64,000 nucleotides of DNA from Rhynchonema sp. JSB1_4 (taxonomy: Eukaryota > Nematoda > Chromadorea > Monhysterida > Xyalidae), in the NCBI GenBank assembly GCA_030248065.1, contig JASAMV010000085.1, positions 1-64,000 on the forward strand. Direction: 5' to 3'. Within the stretch, counting starts at the first letter, position 1; each line of letters opens with the position of its first letter. Position numbers and translations under genes: made by a program. Below, one piece after another: positions 1-12,100 of this stretch. The notes beneath the pieces were generated by a model, which saw nothing but the letters and a program-made list of their open reading frames with translations, searched no databases and was not told where the DNA came from.

Positions 1-74
1 CTGTTCTTCAGTTACGTCTGTGCTCATCGACACCAAACAAAACCAACTCCTCCACTTTACCAGCCCGAAATTGG

Positions 75-3000
75 CGGATACGGACAGATGTCCCAGGCTT
101 CGGACTCCAGAAATGCCTTCAGCTCTTCCATTCGCGTCCGATGGTACCGTTTGAAGTACAGATTTGAATGCTCGCATAAATCTAGTGAAAGCGAAGATGT
201 CGACTCGGACACAAAATATGCGAGTACCAATAAAGAGATGAACCTTCGGAGATTCAAGACACCAAGGGTTCTTGTGAACTTTGTACTACTGGTCTGGTCA
301 TCAGCATTCATTCAAATTGGTAATACCTTAAGTCACACTGCAAACGGCCGTTTATGGAAACATAACAAAACTGGCAAAACTTGCTTCTGTTGCACTATTA
401 CCGCCAACACAACCAGTTGATGTTTCGCACCCGACCAGTCGATCAGTTCGATCGTGTCCATGAATGCGTCAATATTTTTGTTCGGCAAACTCGCAGCACT
501 GCAGCAATGTGTCCACCTGCGACACAATTGTCATGAATGAATTTCAAGTCCTCCGCGTCCCGACTATCAAATGTCAAATCAGCAACAACGAACGCCTACC
601 CTTTGCACAGCATCTTGCCACACGCTTGCCAAACCATGATCGAGCGCACGGCTCAAAAACCGATGGGTGGTCGTGGGTGGAGGAGGTTGACTGTTGCTCG
701 TCGCCGAATGATCAAATGATTCGATCGACCACATGACCGGTCAGTGATTCCTCTTGATAAATATGATATCGTCAAATCGATTGATAGCTGTAGAGTATCT
801 GCCAGAGAGCGCGCAACAGCTCGCGGATGCACGCGTGCAAGTCGTTCTTGGCAACCCGCTGCAAATCAACCAACGGACAAGTTTGGAAGACACAGACCAA
901 TGGGGTGAACATGGTATAGGGGTTGGGCTCGGCGTTTTGGTCCGATTTTTAACAAGAAACGAACATATCCTCATCAAACGTTCGACCGGCTTATTTACAA
1001 TATTTATTGATTCAGGAACCACATCGTGCGTTCGTTGAATGCTTGATATTTCTAACAGGACTTCACGTCAAGAAATGAATATGCAGTTTACAAAAGGAAC
1101 GCTCATGGTTCATGCCTACATTCGCGTGTACCTGGCAAAGATCGAAGTACACAACGCTGCCGTCGCTGTCCGACGTATTCAAATCATTATGCACGTACAC
1201 ATTGACCACACCAACGGCTGTATTGTGAATGCTGCTCGCCACGCTCGACAGAATACGATCCGCAATTACCTGCGTGGGCACCAAGGATGCATAACATAAT
1301 ACATGGAAAGAAAAAGGTTCAGGTTTTTTACAGTGCAAATAAAAAAAGTTCACAAGGTTCGCCGCCCAAATCACCAAGTGGTCTGATTGAAAAGCGACGG
1401 CTCGGTTCGATAACCGATAAAAACCCAATTATTTGACACTGATCAAACTATTTTGAATGTGCACCAAGCTGAGACATAAACTGCGGCATCAAGCTTGTCA
1501 ATCAGTCTGTTCTTTATCGGTTCTGTCTTGATGGACATCAAATTGCGAAATTCACTGATGCCACAATCTTGACCAGCGTAAAAAATGTTCGCAAGGAAGC
1601 AGCTAAGATTTACAGTGGTCCAAATTAGTTGCACGCCAGTATATCGAAGCAAGAACCTTGATGTCTCATGTCAAGTAACCAATACACAGCCAAACAAGAA
1701 CAGTTTTTGCAAAATTTGGCAGATTAAGAACCGAAAACGGATCATCAAGTGTGACCAGTGTGCATTATCGTGAACCAAACATTGTGCGCTGTGCTTCACC
1801 CACCACATCTTAGAACACGCGGAATAATAATGCACAAACTCCCGAAATAAATATAAATCCTAACCGATCCGTTGTATATCACGCGCGCGATGTGTCGCTG
1901 GTTTGTGTAATCACAAATAAATTTATGAGATGAAAGACAACCCCCTTCAAAACGCCAATCACTTGAACGACACACCAACCTCGGATTTGTTGAGCAGTTT
2001 GTAGGCATCCAACAGTCTGGCGTAATGATCGACATCAAAACGCACCACGATCACATTGAGTGCTGCATCCAGTTGTTGTTCGATACAATCGAGTGTGGTC
2101 GATAACTTGCACGTCAGCTCACTGAAACAAGTTCAGGCACTTTGTGATTGAATTCGCCCAAACATACAAGCAAAATATCAGCAACTCTAACCCGATGCAC
2201 AGAAATTGACTGAACGTTTCGGCTGCAATCTGACATTGTGTGCACAAATGAATGGCGCCGCTGTAGTTGCCTCCTGCGACGTAAATGTAGGATAAAGCTA
2301 ATTCTATTGTCGTTGACGCAAATCGTCGAGTTGCCTGGCAGCGGAGACTTCCTACAACGTAGGGCTCAAAACGCGTCAAAGCGCAGCCCCAAATGGGTGA
2401 TGAGTATACGGGTCAGGGCGTACCCGACACCTGCATTTTTGTGGATGCCGACGTCCAACGTTCGGGAAGAAATATGAGGGTAGCAAAACCAGACACCTAA
2501 CTTTTTCGGGGTCACCCTTTTTCGATGCATACACCCGCGATCCCTAATGATAAGCGCAAGAAATGAATACACGGGCAGGCACTGGTCGAAACAACAGGGG
2601 AAAAAAGAATTTTTGTGCAACAACGACATTAGCACTGCGATATTTACTGGCATCAAATTCGCCGACTTGCGTCGACTTTCGACTCAATCAGCGTTTGGTG
2701 AGAAATAAAATGCAGAATTCACGAAAAACAAATGGCCGACCAAATTAGCACACCTCCAGCAACTCCTTCAATCGATTATCGGTTTCGTGCAGTGTTTGGA
2801 GCGTGCGCAACGCAGCGTACAAACGTCGGAGGTACTCGAGTTTGCGTTGTTTGGCCAGAACACGAAGCATACAGTCGCTCAGCTCCTCTTGCGAATCTTT
2901 CAGATGCCTGCGAACAACTGATCAAATTAACTTTGACTTTACATTACAAATACAAAAGAAGACCGGACCGGCGAGCGCGCTGGCAAATTTTGAACGCTTC

Positions 3001-3943
3001 CGTCAACGACACTTGCAATTCGGTCACTTTGGTCAGCTCGGCAGCGTAGGACGGGTGATTTTTCATGATCAACGCCGATACTTTCTTGTTCACCTGATGA
3101 TCATGCCAAATCAATGACAAGTCGACACCTGGCAGAGATATTGGCAGCCAAACTTACCACGGACAGCTGTTCCTTCTTCTGCTTTCGATCTTTGCTCATT
3201 TGATTGATGTCAAGTGTGGCTGGCAGTCTCTGCAGAGAGTCACATAAATATTGATTGTGTTTATATGTATACTGCAGGTTGCCTTAAAACACCCGAAATA
3301 GATATTACGAGCCACTAAATTAAAGATCGGAACATACTTTTTGTCCGAAACTAACAGCTCAAAAGCAAAAACGTTGTCTGCCAAAACTAATGCGCAACGC
3401 TACGTGTGCATCGGATAGAAAAATTACCTACGTGAATTCTCCACGTTCAACAAAGCGTATAGTCCAGCCACCAGCTCATGAGACGACTTTTTTAAAGCTT
3501 GCTTGGCCGCATTCAAAAATGCTCCAGGTACACGTGTTTTCGCAAACAAAAGAAAGAGATTGGCTGAGGGAGATGATGACAAGTTCCAGCTGGCTGACCT
3601 CAATTTGTTGCGTGCTTACGCGAACAGCAGCGTTGTTCAGCACACAAATGTTTTGGGAGTCAAAAGGGAATTTACGCACCGAGTGGAGAGCGTGTTTTTA
3701 AAAATACGTGCGTTTCTCTTTCTTTCATTTCCGAAATACGTGGAACCGGAACATTGTTGGATCCGCACAAGCCAATTTCAAAAAAAGTCGTCTCATGAGT
3801 TCGTGGCTGGACTATACCTGCAGTTCGTAAAGAGCACAGTCGAAAGCGAGATCATCGTTGTAGTACACAGAGCCAATACTCTTGAGCACGTTGTCATCAT
3901 AATTCGGGTCCAACCTCATCGAACGACGATTGACAGCGGGTCC
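75..3943 (-). pseudogene. partial inverted VPS50 copy (pseudogene)
   Basis: Mirror image of the first ten exons of the VPS50 gene at 9200-20290. Corresponding exons, in order of the minus-strand reading, are 3943-3818, 3229-3158, 3093-2969, 2907-2754, 2273-2192, 2121-1980, 1269-1132, 858-600, 516-436 and 243-about 75. Lengths match the intact gene except for 2192-2273 (one base short), 600-858 (one base long) and 436-516 (one base long). A further one-base loss near 85 leads to an early TAA. These indels break the frame in at least four exons. The first listed exon has a TA-target element inserted within its splice donor. The last exon is clearly diverged from the intact gene. The sequence leaves the window before later exons could be seen. 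It could be a true decayed duplicate or a poorly corrected or second-haplotype copy joined by mis-assembly. Confidence 0.85.
3460..3814. mobile_element. TA-target MITE in left arm only
   Basis: Terminal inverted repeats of about 34 bp start TAGTCCAGCCACCAGCTCAT on the left and TAGTCCAGCCACGAACTCAT on the right, read inward. The element is flanked by TA on both sides. The right arm has the empty site with a single TA, at the splice donor GTACGC after 9301. No transposase is seen in the 355 bp, so it is a non-autonomous Tc1/mariner-type element. Related copies lie at 54868-55096, 58870-59095 and 61016-61194. Confidence 0.9.
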
Positions 3944-4392
3944 CTGAAATTTTTGCAGAATTTTTACAGTGGAAAGGCGAGGTGGGTCAGGTAGCTGCTA
4001 TTCTTTAGTCAAAACTGTAATAATGGGGCCAAGCCTGGCCCGATTGAGAGCTCTGACTAAATCAGGTGAATCAACTAGCCTTTGCTTTTGATGGCACTGA
4101 CGCTTGTGTTGTGCTGGCTGCGTTTATTTCGACTGCGCTCTCCGGCCATAAACCCTGAAGTGCAAGTGCGATCGCGTTTGGAGAGTGCAAAATAAAAACT
4201 TTCCAATATCGTGTCGCGATCGCAGGCACTCGCACGCAAGCAAACTCGTCGTCGCCGCAGGCAGACAAAGGCACCAATGCCAATACCGAACACCAACACC
4301 CAATTACCAACACCAGTGTTTGCTGTTGGTTGGGTCACCGAATCGGGCACTGGTACATGGTACGTAGGTATTGGCATTGGTATTGGTTCACG
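3944..4392. other. non-coding stretch in left arm, short foldback
   Basis: No exon could be assigned here. Between about 4278 and 4385 there are complementary runs (CACCAATGCCAATACCGA and GGTATTGGCATTGGTATTGG) that can pair as a hairpin. The mirror sits at about 8736-9175 in the right arm. A short ORF there (ATG at 8970 in the right arm) differs between arms by a cluster of substitutions, and I do not consider it coding. Confidence 0.5.
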
Positions 4393-5100
4393 TCAGAGAC
4401 TAAGATCGGGCCGGGATTTTGAAGTTTTGGCGCGGGCTGGGCCGTACATTTGGAGCTTCGCGCCGTGCCGGACTTGCTGGCCCGAATTGCCCACATTTCA
4501 AGCCATAATCGCCTTTTTTTGACCAAAAGTCTCAAGTCTCCCAAAAATTGCGCTTCGTGCAACGTTATGCACATTTTGTGTCGAAACCAACTGGATTCGG
4601 TCCACACAAACCGAATCACAAAAAATAAATAAGCTTGCACAAGGACTGAAAATCTATCCGACTCCGAAAAAATGGTTTTTATACTTGCGAAAAACTGGGT
4701 TTTTATATTTTTGGAAAAATTTCCAAAACAAACAAAAAAGCCGTCCATCGGGGCAGTGGTATCGTTGGGAAATCAAAAAGTCAGGATACCGGACACCCAA
4801 AATCCAAAATTTTCGGATACCGGATACCAAAAATGAAAAATCTCGGATACCAGGGGGGTTGCCCCTCAAAATAAAAAATCTCGGATACCCAGGGGGTTGT
4901 TCAAAAAAGGTCAATTTTTTAGAGGAAAATTGAGCAAAATTGGTGTTGGAAGCGCAAAAATGGTCATTTTTGGGGTTATGCTTACGCCAGCAAGCGATTT
5001 TGAGCATTTTGGAGGTAAAAATGGGCGATTTTTACGGTTTTCGGGCTTTTGGTTCGCGCCGGGCAGGAGATTTGGAGGGTCGGGCCGGGCGGCTTCTGAC
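4393..5100. mobile_element. chimeric hAT-like MITE fragments (left arm)
   Basis: From 4393 the sequence starts CAGAGACTAAGATCGGGCC and resembles one end of the complete element at 40691-41093. From 4754 it starts CAGTGGTATCGTTGGGAAAT and resembles the complete element at 13419-13824, including iterated GGATACCGGATACC units and a shared segment at 4910-5035. Neither fragment shows its second terminus or an 8-bp duplication, so both look truncated and fused. The mirror copy is at about 8022-8730. Confidence 0.65.
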
Positions 5101-5114
5101 TGAATGAAGTGACT

Positions 5115-5518
5115 TACCGTAAAATCTAAAATACAAGGGGGGCTGTATTTTTTCACTGACCCCTTCTAGGGGGCTGTGTTTTTGGGGGCTCTATTTTTGG
5201 GGGGCTGTATTTTTTCGCCGCCCAAAATCTCAAACAAATGTTCCCAAAAATGCCCATAAAATGGAGGTCTGTCAGGGTGTTACTGGTCATTATTGAGTGT
5301 TTTTAGGTGCAGATCTTCCATAAAAGGTTTTACGTCATCATATACTCAACCAACAAACGTTGTACATAAGGTGTCTTCTTATACAAGAACTTGACTTTAC
5401 GACCCCCAAGAGGGGAAATCCAAGTTGGGAGGGGCTGTATTTTTGGGGGCTCTATTTTTTTACTGATCCCTTTTAGAGGGCTGTATTTTTGGAGGGCTCT
5501 ATTTTAGGGAACACGGTA
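5115..5518. mobile_element. TACCGT-ended MITE A (left arm)
   Basis: Imperfect terminal inverted repeats begin TACCGTAAAATCTAAAATA on the left and TACCGTGTTCCCTAAAATA on the right, read inward. Subterminal DNA is made of repeated G-run blocks with GGGGCTGTATTTTT and CACTGACCCCTT. There is no coding capacity. Confidence 0.6.
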
Positions 5519-5553
5519 TTTTACTGAAAAAGCTGTAATTCTTTTGTCAAAGA

Positions 5554-5991
5554 TACCGTAAAAACCTAAATAGAAGGGGGGACTCTATTAACTCCACTGA
5601 CCCCATTTTGGGGGGCTCTATTACGGGGGGGGGGCTCTATTCCGGGTAGGGCCTCTATTAATTCACTGACCGCGAACCTGAAAAATTGTTCCCAGAAATA
5701 CCCCCCAAAACCCCTGAAAACGGGCTTGAAAAGATGTTTTTCGCTTGTAATCGCATTTATTCGTGTCTATTCGTCAATAGGAGGCGTATTATGTGCTCTG
5801 AAGGAACAACAAACGTGCATAAATGTACCTGTACACCACTATCAAGCCTTAATACACTACAGTATAGGGGGTGTTACTTAGGGGGCTCTATTACGGGGGG
5901 GGGCTCTATTAATTCACTGACCCCTTTTTGGGGGCTGTATTATGGGGGGGGGCTCTATTCCGGGGGGGGCTGTATTTAGGTTTTTACGGTA
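5554..5991. mobile_element. TACCGT-ended MITE B (left arm)
   Basis: Near-perfect 18-bp inverted ends (TACCGTAAAAACCTAAAT). The interior is made of iterated GGGGGCTCTATTA and CACTGACCCC blocks. It is closely related to the neighbouring element at 5115-5518 and to the degenerate copy at 19430-19581. No ORF is convincing. Confidence 0.75.
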
Positions 5992-6493
5992 CTAAAATGT
6001 CTGACGCATAGTAGTGGCTGGGGGGGGGGCGGGGTTGGGGGGGGGTTACCCCCTCTCAGTACTTACCTATACTTGCGTATTTTTCCGCAAAATATATTTT
6101 TGGAAAAAACCGTTTTTTTTTCAAATATTTTTCCAGTACTTAAGGATACCCATGGTCCAAAAACGCCTATTTTGGAGGAAATTTTGTCTGGTAATGGTCT
6201 GAAACCGGCTAAAAATGCACTTGGAGATTAAAAACTGGTCATGTTGAACTGTTTAGGACCGATTTACAGTGGTTTTGACAACATCATTTCGCGACCTTGC
6301 AAAATTTCTCGAAAATTTTTGAAAAAAAAACCGTTTTTTTCCAAAAGTTACCACTTGGAAAAATTTCCGGAAAAATAAAAACGTATTTTTTCCAGGCCTC
6401 GGAAAAAAACGGTTTTTTTTCCAGCCCGCAAGTATATACTTACCTACCACAAAACCCGAGGGGGGTTGGGGGGGGTTGAGTACTTACCTCTCA
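5992..6493. other. inner arm: G-run, T-rich low complexity
   Basis: Contains a G-run stretch (6014-6045), then repeated GGAAAAA/CCGTTTTTTTCC segments that are themselves partly self-complementary, then a second G-run (6450-6475). The mirror is at about 6630-7113. No gene is seen. Confidence 0.6.
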
Positions 6494-6629
6494 CAACTCC
6501 AAATCATACCTCTCACAAGCAATTTTATGCCTTTTTAAGGCAAAAATCGGTGTTTTTCGACCTTATTTTCCCAAAAATCGCGCGACCCACACATAATACC
6601 TATTTTTAGACGATTTTCGTAATTTAGTC
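6494..6629. other. palindrome centre (unique spacer)
   Basis: This is the only stretch between the two arms without a mirror copy. The flanking arms end at TACTTACCTCTCA on the left and the complementary TGAGAGGTAAGTA on the right. The spacer is AT-rich with short T and A runs, and I see no gene in it. Confidence 0.85.
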
Positions 6630-7132
6630 TGAGAGGTAAGTACTCAACCCCCCCAACCCCCCTCGGGTTTTGTGGTAGGTAAGTATATACTTGCGGGCTG
6701 GAAAAAAAACCGTTTTTTTCCGAGGCTGGAAAAATAAGTTTTATTTTTCGGAAATTTTTCGAAGTGGTAACTTTTGGAAAAAAACGGTTTTTTTTTCAAA
6801 AAATTTTCGAGAAATTTTTTGCAGAGGTCGCGAAATGATGTTGTCAAAACCACTGTAAATCGGTCCTAAACAGTTCAACATGACCAGTTTTTAATCTCCA
6901 AGTGCATTTTTAGCCGGTTTCAGACGATTACCAGACAAAATTTCCTTGAAAATGGGCGTTTTTGGACCATGGGTATCCTTAAGTGCTGGAAAAAATATTT
7001 GAAAAAAAAAACAGTTTTTTCCGAAAATATATTTTGCAGAAAAATACGCAAGTATAGGTAAGTCTGAGAGGGGGTAACCCCCCCCCCCCCCCACCCCGCC
7101 CCCCAGCCACTACTATGCGTCAGACATTTTAG

Positions 7133-7573
7133 TACCGTAAAAACCTAAATACAGCCCCCCCCGCAAATAGACCCCCCCCCCATAATACAGCCCCCAAAAA
7201 GGGGTCAGTGAATTAATAGAGCCCCCCCCCGTAATAGAGCCCCCTTAGTAACACCCCCTATACTGTAGTGTATTAAGGCTTGATAGTGGTGTACAGGTAC
7301 ATTTATGCACGTTTGTTGTTCCTTCAGAGCACATAATACGCCTCCTATTGACGAATAGACACGAATAAATGCGATTACAAGCGAAAAACATCTTTTCAAG
7401 CCCGTTTTCAGGGGTTTTGGGGGGTATTTCTGGGAACAATTTTTCAGGTTCGCGGTCAGTGAATTAATAGAGGCCCTACCCGGAATAGAGCCCCCCCCCC
7501 CGTAATAGAGCCCCCCAAAATGGGGTCAGTGGAGTTAATAGAGTCCCCCCCTTCTATTTAGGTTTTTACGGTA
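7133..7573. mobile_element. TACCGT-ended MITE B (right arm mirror)
   Basis: Mirror copy of 5554-5991, with the same 18-bp inverted ends and C-run/A-rich blocks. Confidence 0.7.
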
Positions 7574-7604
7574 TCTTTGACAAAAAATTACAGCTTTTTC
7601 AGTA

Positions 7605-8008
7605 AAATACCGTGTTCCCTAAAATAGAGCCCTCCAAAAATACAGCCCTCTAAAAGAGATCAGTAAAAAAATAGAGCCCCCAAAAATACAGCCCCTCCCA
7701 ACTTGGATTTCCCCTCTTGGGGGTCGTAAAGTCAAGTTCTTGTATAAGAAGACACCTTATGTACAACGTTTGTTGGTTGAGTATATGATGACGTAAAACC
7801 TTTTATGGAAGATCTGCACCTAAAAACACTCAATAATGACCAGTAACACCCTCACAGACCTCCATTTTATGGGCATTTTTCGGGAACATTTGTTGAGATT
7901 TCGGCACAAAAATACAGCCCCCCAAAAATAGAGCCCCCAAAAACACAGCCCCCTAGAAGGGGTCAGTGAAAAAATACAGCCCCCCTTGTATTTTTAGATT
8001 TTACGGTA
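7605..8008. mobile_element. TACCGT-ended MITE A (right arm mirror)
   Basis: Mirror copy of 5115-5518. Confidence 0.55.
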
Positions 8009-8021
8009 AGTCACTTCATTC

Positions 8022-8730
8022 AGTAACCGCCCGGCCCGACCCTCCAAATCTCCTGCCCGGCGCGAACCAAAAGCCCGAAAACCGTAAAAATCGCCCATTT
8101 TTACCTCCAAAATGCTCAAAATCGCTTGCTGGCGTAAGCATAACCCCAAAAATGACCATAATTTTGCGCTTCCAACACCAATTTTGCTCAATTTACCTCT
8201 AAAAAATTGACCTTTTTTGAACAACCCCCTGGGTATCCGAGATTTTTTATTTTGAGGGGCAACCCCCCTCATCTGAGATTTTTCATTTTTGGTATCCGGT
8301 ATCCGAAAATTTTGGATTTTGGCTGTCCGGTATCCTGACTTTTTGATTTCCCAACGATACCACTGCCCCGATGGACGGCTTTTTTGTTTGTTTTGGAAAT
8401 TTTTCCAAAAATATAAAAACCCAGTTTTTCGCAAGTATAAAAACCATTTTTTCGGAGTCGGATAGATTTTCAGTCCTTGTGCAAGCTTATTTATTTTTTG
8501 TGATTCGGTTTGTGTGGACCGAATCCAGTTGGTTTCGACACAAAATGTGCATAACGTTGCACGAAGCGCAATTTTTGGGAGACTTGAGACTTTTGGTCAA
8601 AAAAAGGCGATTATGGCTTGAAATGTGGGCAATTCGGGCCAGCAATTCCGGCACGGCGCGAAGCTCCAAATGTACGGCCCAGCCCGCGCCAAAACTTCAA
8701 AATCCCGGCCCGATCTTAGTCTCTGACGTG
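8022..8730. mobile_element. chimeric hAT-like MITE fragments (right arm)
   Basis: Mirror of 4393-5100. It has the same two fragment types, truncated at the same points, so the fusion predates the inverted duplication. Confidence 0.6.
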
Positions 8731-9199
8731 AACCAATACCAATGCCAATACCTACGTACCATGTACCAGTGCCCGATTCGGTGACCCAACCAACAGCAAA
8801 CACTGGTGTTGGTAATTGGGTGTTGGTGTTCGGTATTGGCATTGGTGCCTTTGTCTGCCTGCGGCGACGACGAGTTTGCTTGCGTGCGAGTGCCTGCGAT
8901 CGCGACACGATATTGGAAAGTTTTTATTTTGCACTCTCCAAACGCGATCGCACTTGCACTTCAGGGTTTATGGCCGGAGAGCGCAGTCGAAATAAACGCA
9001 GCCGGCGCGACACAGACGTCAGTGCCATCAAAAGCAAAGGCTAGTTGATTCACCTGATTTAGTCAGAGCTCTCAATCGGGCCAGGCTTGGCCCCATTATT
9101 ACAGTTTTGACTAAAGAATAGCAGCTACCTGACCCACCTCGCCTTTCCACTGTAAAAATTCTGCAAAAATTTCAGGGACCCGCTGTCAATCGTCGTTCG

Positions 9200-12100
9200 A
9201 TGAGGTTGGACCCGAATTATGATGATAACGTGCTCAAGAGTATTGGCTCTGTGTACTACAACGATGATCTCGCTTTCGACTGTGCTCTTTACGAACTGCA
9301 GGTACGCTTTGTTGAACGTGGAGAATTCACGTAGGTAATTTTTCTATCCGATGCACACGTAGCGTTGCGCATTAGTTTTGGCAGACAACGTTTTTGCTTT
9401 TGAGCTGTTAGTTTCGGACAAAAAGTATGTTCCGATCTTTAATTTAGTGGCTCGTAATATCTATTTCGGGTGTTTTAAGGCAACCTGCAGTATACATATG
9501 TATAAACACAATCAACATTTATGTGACTCTCTGCAGAGACTGCCAGCCACACTTGACATCAATCAAATGAGCAAAGATCGAAAGCAGAAGAAGGAACAGC
9601 TGTCCGTGGTAAGTTTGGCTGCCAATATCTCTGCCAGGTGTCGACTTGTCATTGATTTGGCATGATCATCAGGTGAACAAGAAAGTATCGGCGTTGATCA
9701 TGAAAAATCACCCGTCCTACGCTGCCGAGCTGACCAAAGTGACCGAATTGCAAGTGTCGTTGACGGAAGCGTTCAAAATTTGCCAGCGCGCTCGCCGGTC
9801 CGGTCTTCTTTTGTATTTGTAATGTAAAGTCAAAGTTAATTTGATCAGTTGTTCGCAGGCATCTGAAAGATTCGCAAGAGGAGCTGAGCGACTGTATGCT
9901 TCGTGTTCTGGCCAAACAACGCAAACTCGAGTACCTCCGACGTTTGTACGCTGCGTTGCGCACGCTCCAAACACTGCACGAAACCGATAATCGATTGAAG
10001 GAGTTGCTGGAGGTGTGCTAATTTGGTCGGCCATTTGTTTTTCGTGAATTCTGCATTTTATTTCTCACCAAACGCTGATTGAGTCGAAAGTCGACGCAAG
10101 TCGGCGAATTTGATGCCAGTAAATATCGCAGTGCTAATGTCGTTGTTGCACAAAAATTCTTTTTTCCCCTGTTGTTTCGACCAGTGCCTGCCCGTGTATT
10201 CATTTCTTGCGCTTATCATTAGGGATCGCGGGTGTATGCATCGAAAAAGGGTGACCCCGAAAAAGTTAGGTGTCTGGTTTTGCTACCCTCATATTTCTTC
10301 CCGAACGTTGGACGTCGGCATCCACAAAAATGCAGGTGTAGGGTACGCCCTGACCCGTATACTCATCACCCATTTGGGGCTGCGCTTTGACGCGTTTTGA
10401 GCCCTACGTTGTAGGAAGTCTCCGCTGCCAGGCAACTCGACGATTTGCGTCAACGACAATAGAATTAGCTTTATCCTACATTCACGTCGCAGGAAGGCAA
10501 CTACAGCGGCGCCATTCATTTGTGCACACAATGTCAGATTGCAGCCGAAACGTTCAGTCAGTTTCTGTGCATCGGGTTAGAGTTGCTGATATTTTGCTTG
10601 TATGTTTGGGCGAATTCAATCACAAAGTGCCTGAACTTGTTTCAGTGAGCTGACGTGCAAGTTATCGACCACACTCGATTGTATCGAACAACAACTGGAT
10701 GCAGCACTCAATGTGATCGTGGTGCGTTTTGATGTCGATCATTACGCCAGACTGTTGGATGCGTACAAACTGCTCAACAAATCCGAGGTTGGTGTGTCGT
10801 TCAAGTGATTGGCCTTTTTAAGGGGGTTGTCTTTCATCTCATAAATTTATTTGTGATTACACAAACCAGCGACACATCGCGCGCGTGATATACAACGGAT
10901 CGGTTAGGATTTATATTTATTTCGGGAGTTTGTGCATTATTATTCCGCGTGTTCTAAGATGTGGTGGGTGAAGCACAGCGCACAATGTTTGGTTCACGAT
11001 AATGCACACTGGTCACACTTGATGATCCGTTTTCGGTTCTTAATCTGCCAAATTTTGCAAAAACTGTTCTTGTTTGGCTGTGTATTGGTTACTTGACATG
11101 AGACATCAAGGTTCTTGCTTCGATATACTGGCGTGCAACTAATTTGGATCACTGTAAATCTTAGCTGCTTCCTTGCGAACATTTTTTACGCTGGTCAAGA
11201 TTGTGGCATCAGTGAATTTCGCAATTTGATGTCCATCAAGACAGAACCGATAAAGAACAGACTGATTGACAAGCTTGATGCCGCAGTTTATGTCTCAGCT
11301 TGGTGCACGTTCAAAATAGTTTGATCAGTGTCAAATAATTGGGTTTTTATCGGTTATCGAGCCGAGCCGTCGCTTTTCAATCAGACCACTTGGTGATTTG
11401 GGCGCCGAACCTTGTGAACTTTTTTTATTTGCACTGTAAAAAAACCTGAACCTTTTTCTTTCCATGTATTATGTTATGCATCCTTGGTGCCCACGCAGGT
11501 AATTGCGGATCGTATTCTGTCGAGCGTGGCGAGCAGCATTCACAATACAGCCGTTGGTGTGGTCAATGTGTACGTGCATAATGATTTGAATACGTCGGAC
11601 AACGACGGCAGCGTTGTGTACTTCGATCTTTGCCAGGTACACGCGAATGTAGGCATGAACCATGAGCGTTCCTTTTGTAAACTGCATATTCATTTCTTGA
11701 CGTGAAGTCCTGTTAGAAATATCAAGCATTCAACGAACGCACGATGTGGTTCCTGAATCAATAAATATTGTAAATAAGCCGGTCGAACGTTTGATGAGGA
11801 TATGTTCGTTTCTTGTTAAAAATCGGACCAAAACGCCGAGCCCAACCCCTATACCATGTTCACCCCATTGGTCTGTGTCTTCCAAACTTGTCCGTTGGTT
11901 GATTTGCAGCGCGTTGCCAAGAACGACTTGCACGCGTGCATCCGCGAGCTGTTGCGCGCTCTCTGGCACATACTCTACAGCTATCAATCGATTTTACGAT
12001 ATCATATTTATCAAGAGGAATCACTCACCGGTCACGTGGTCGATCGAATCATTCGATCATTCGGCGACGAGCAACAGTCAACCTCCTCCACCCACGACCA

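Larger units (their letters stand above)
1..6493 (+). repeat. left arm of a large inverted duplication
   Basis: Read on the opposite strand, this stretch matches 6630-12756 almost throughout. The two arms face each other across 136 bp, and coordinates that sum to about 13120 correspond. The inner 5 kb is nearly identical. The outer 1.5 kb, over VPS50 exons 8-10, has many substitutions and 1-bp indels. The left arm carries a 355-bp element at 3460-3814 that the right arm lacks. The arm reaches the first base of the window, so the duplication may extend further left. Confidence 0.93.

Noticed and set aside
4071..5156. Several open frames of 80-137 codons repeated in both arms
   Set aside because: They are translations of repeat fragments on either strand, with low complexity and no splice signals linking them to VPS50.
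8970..9043. Short frame beginning MAGERSRNKR as the first VPS50 exon
   Set aside because: No donor in the right phase to join the exon at 9176; the two arms differ here by clustered changes; syndetin N-termini are not similar.
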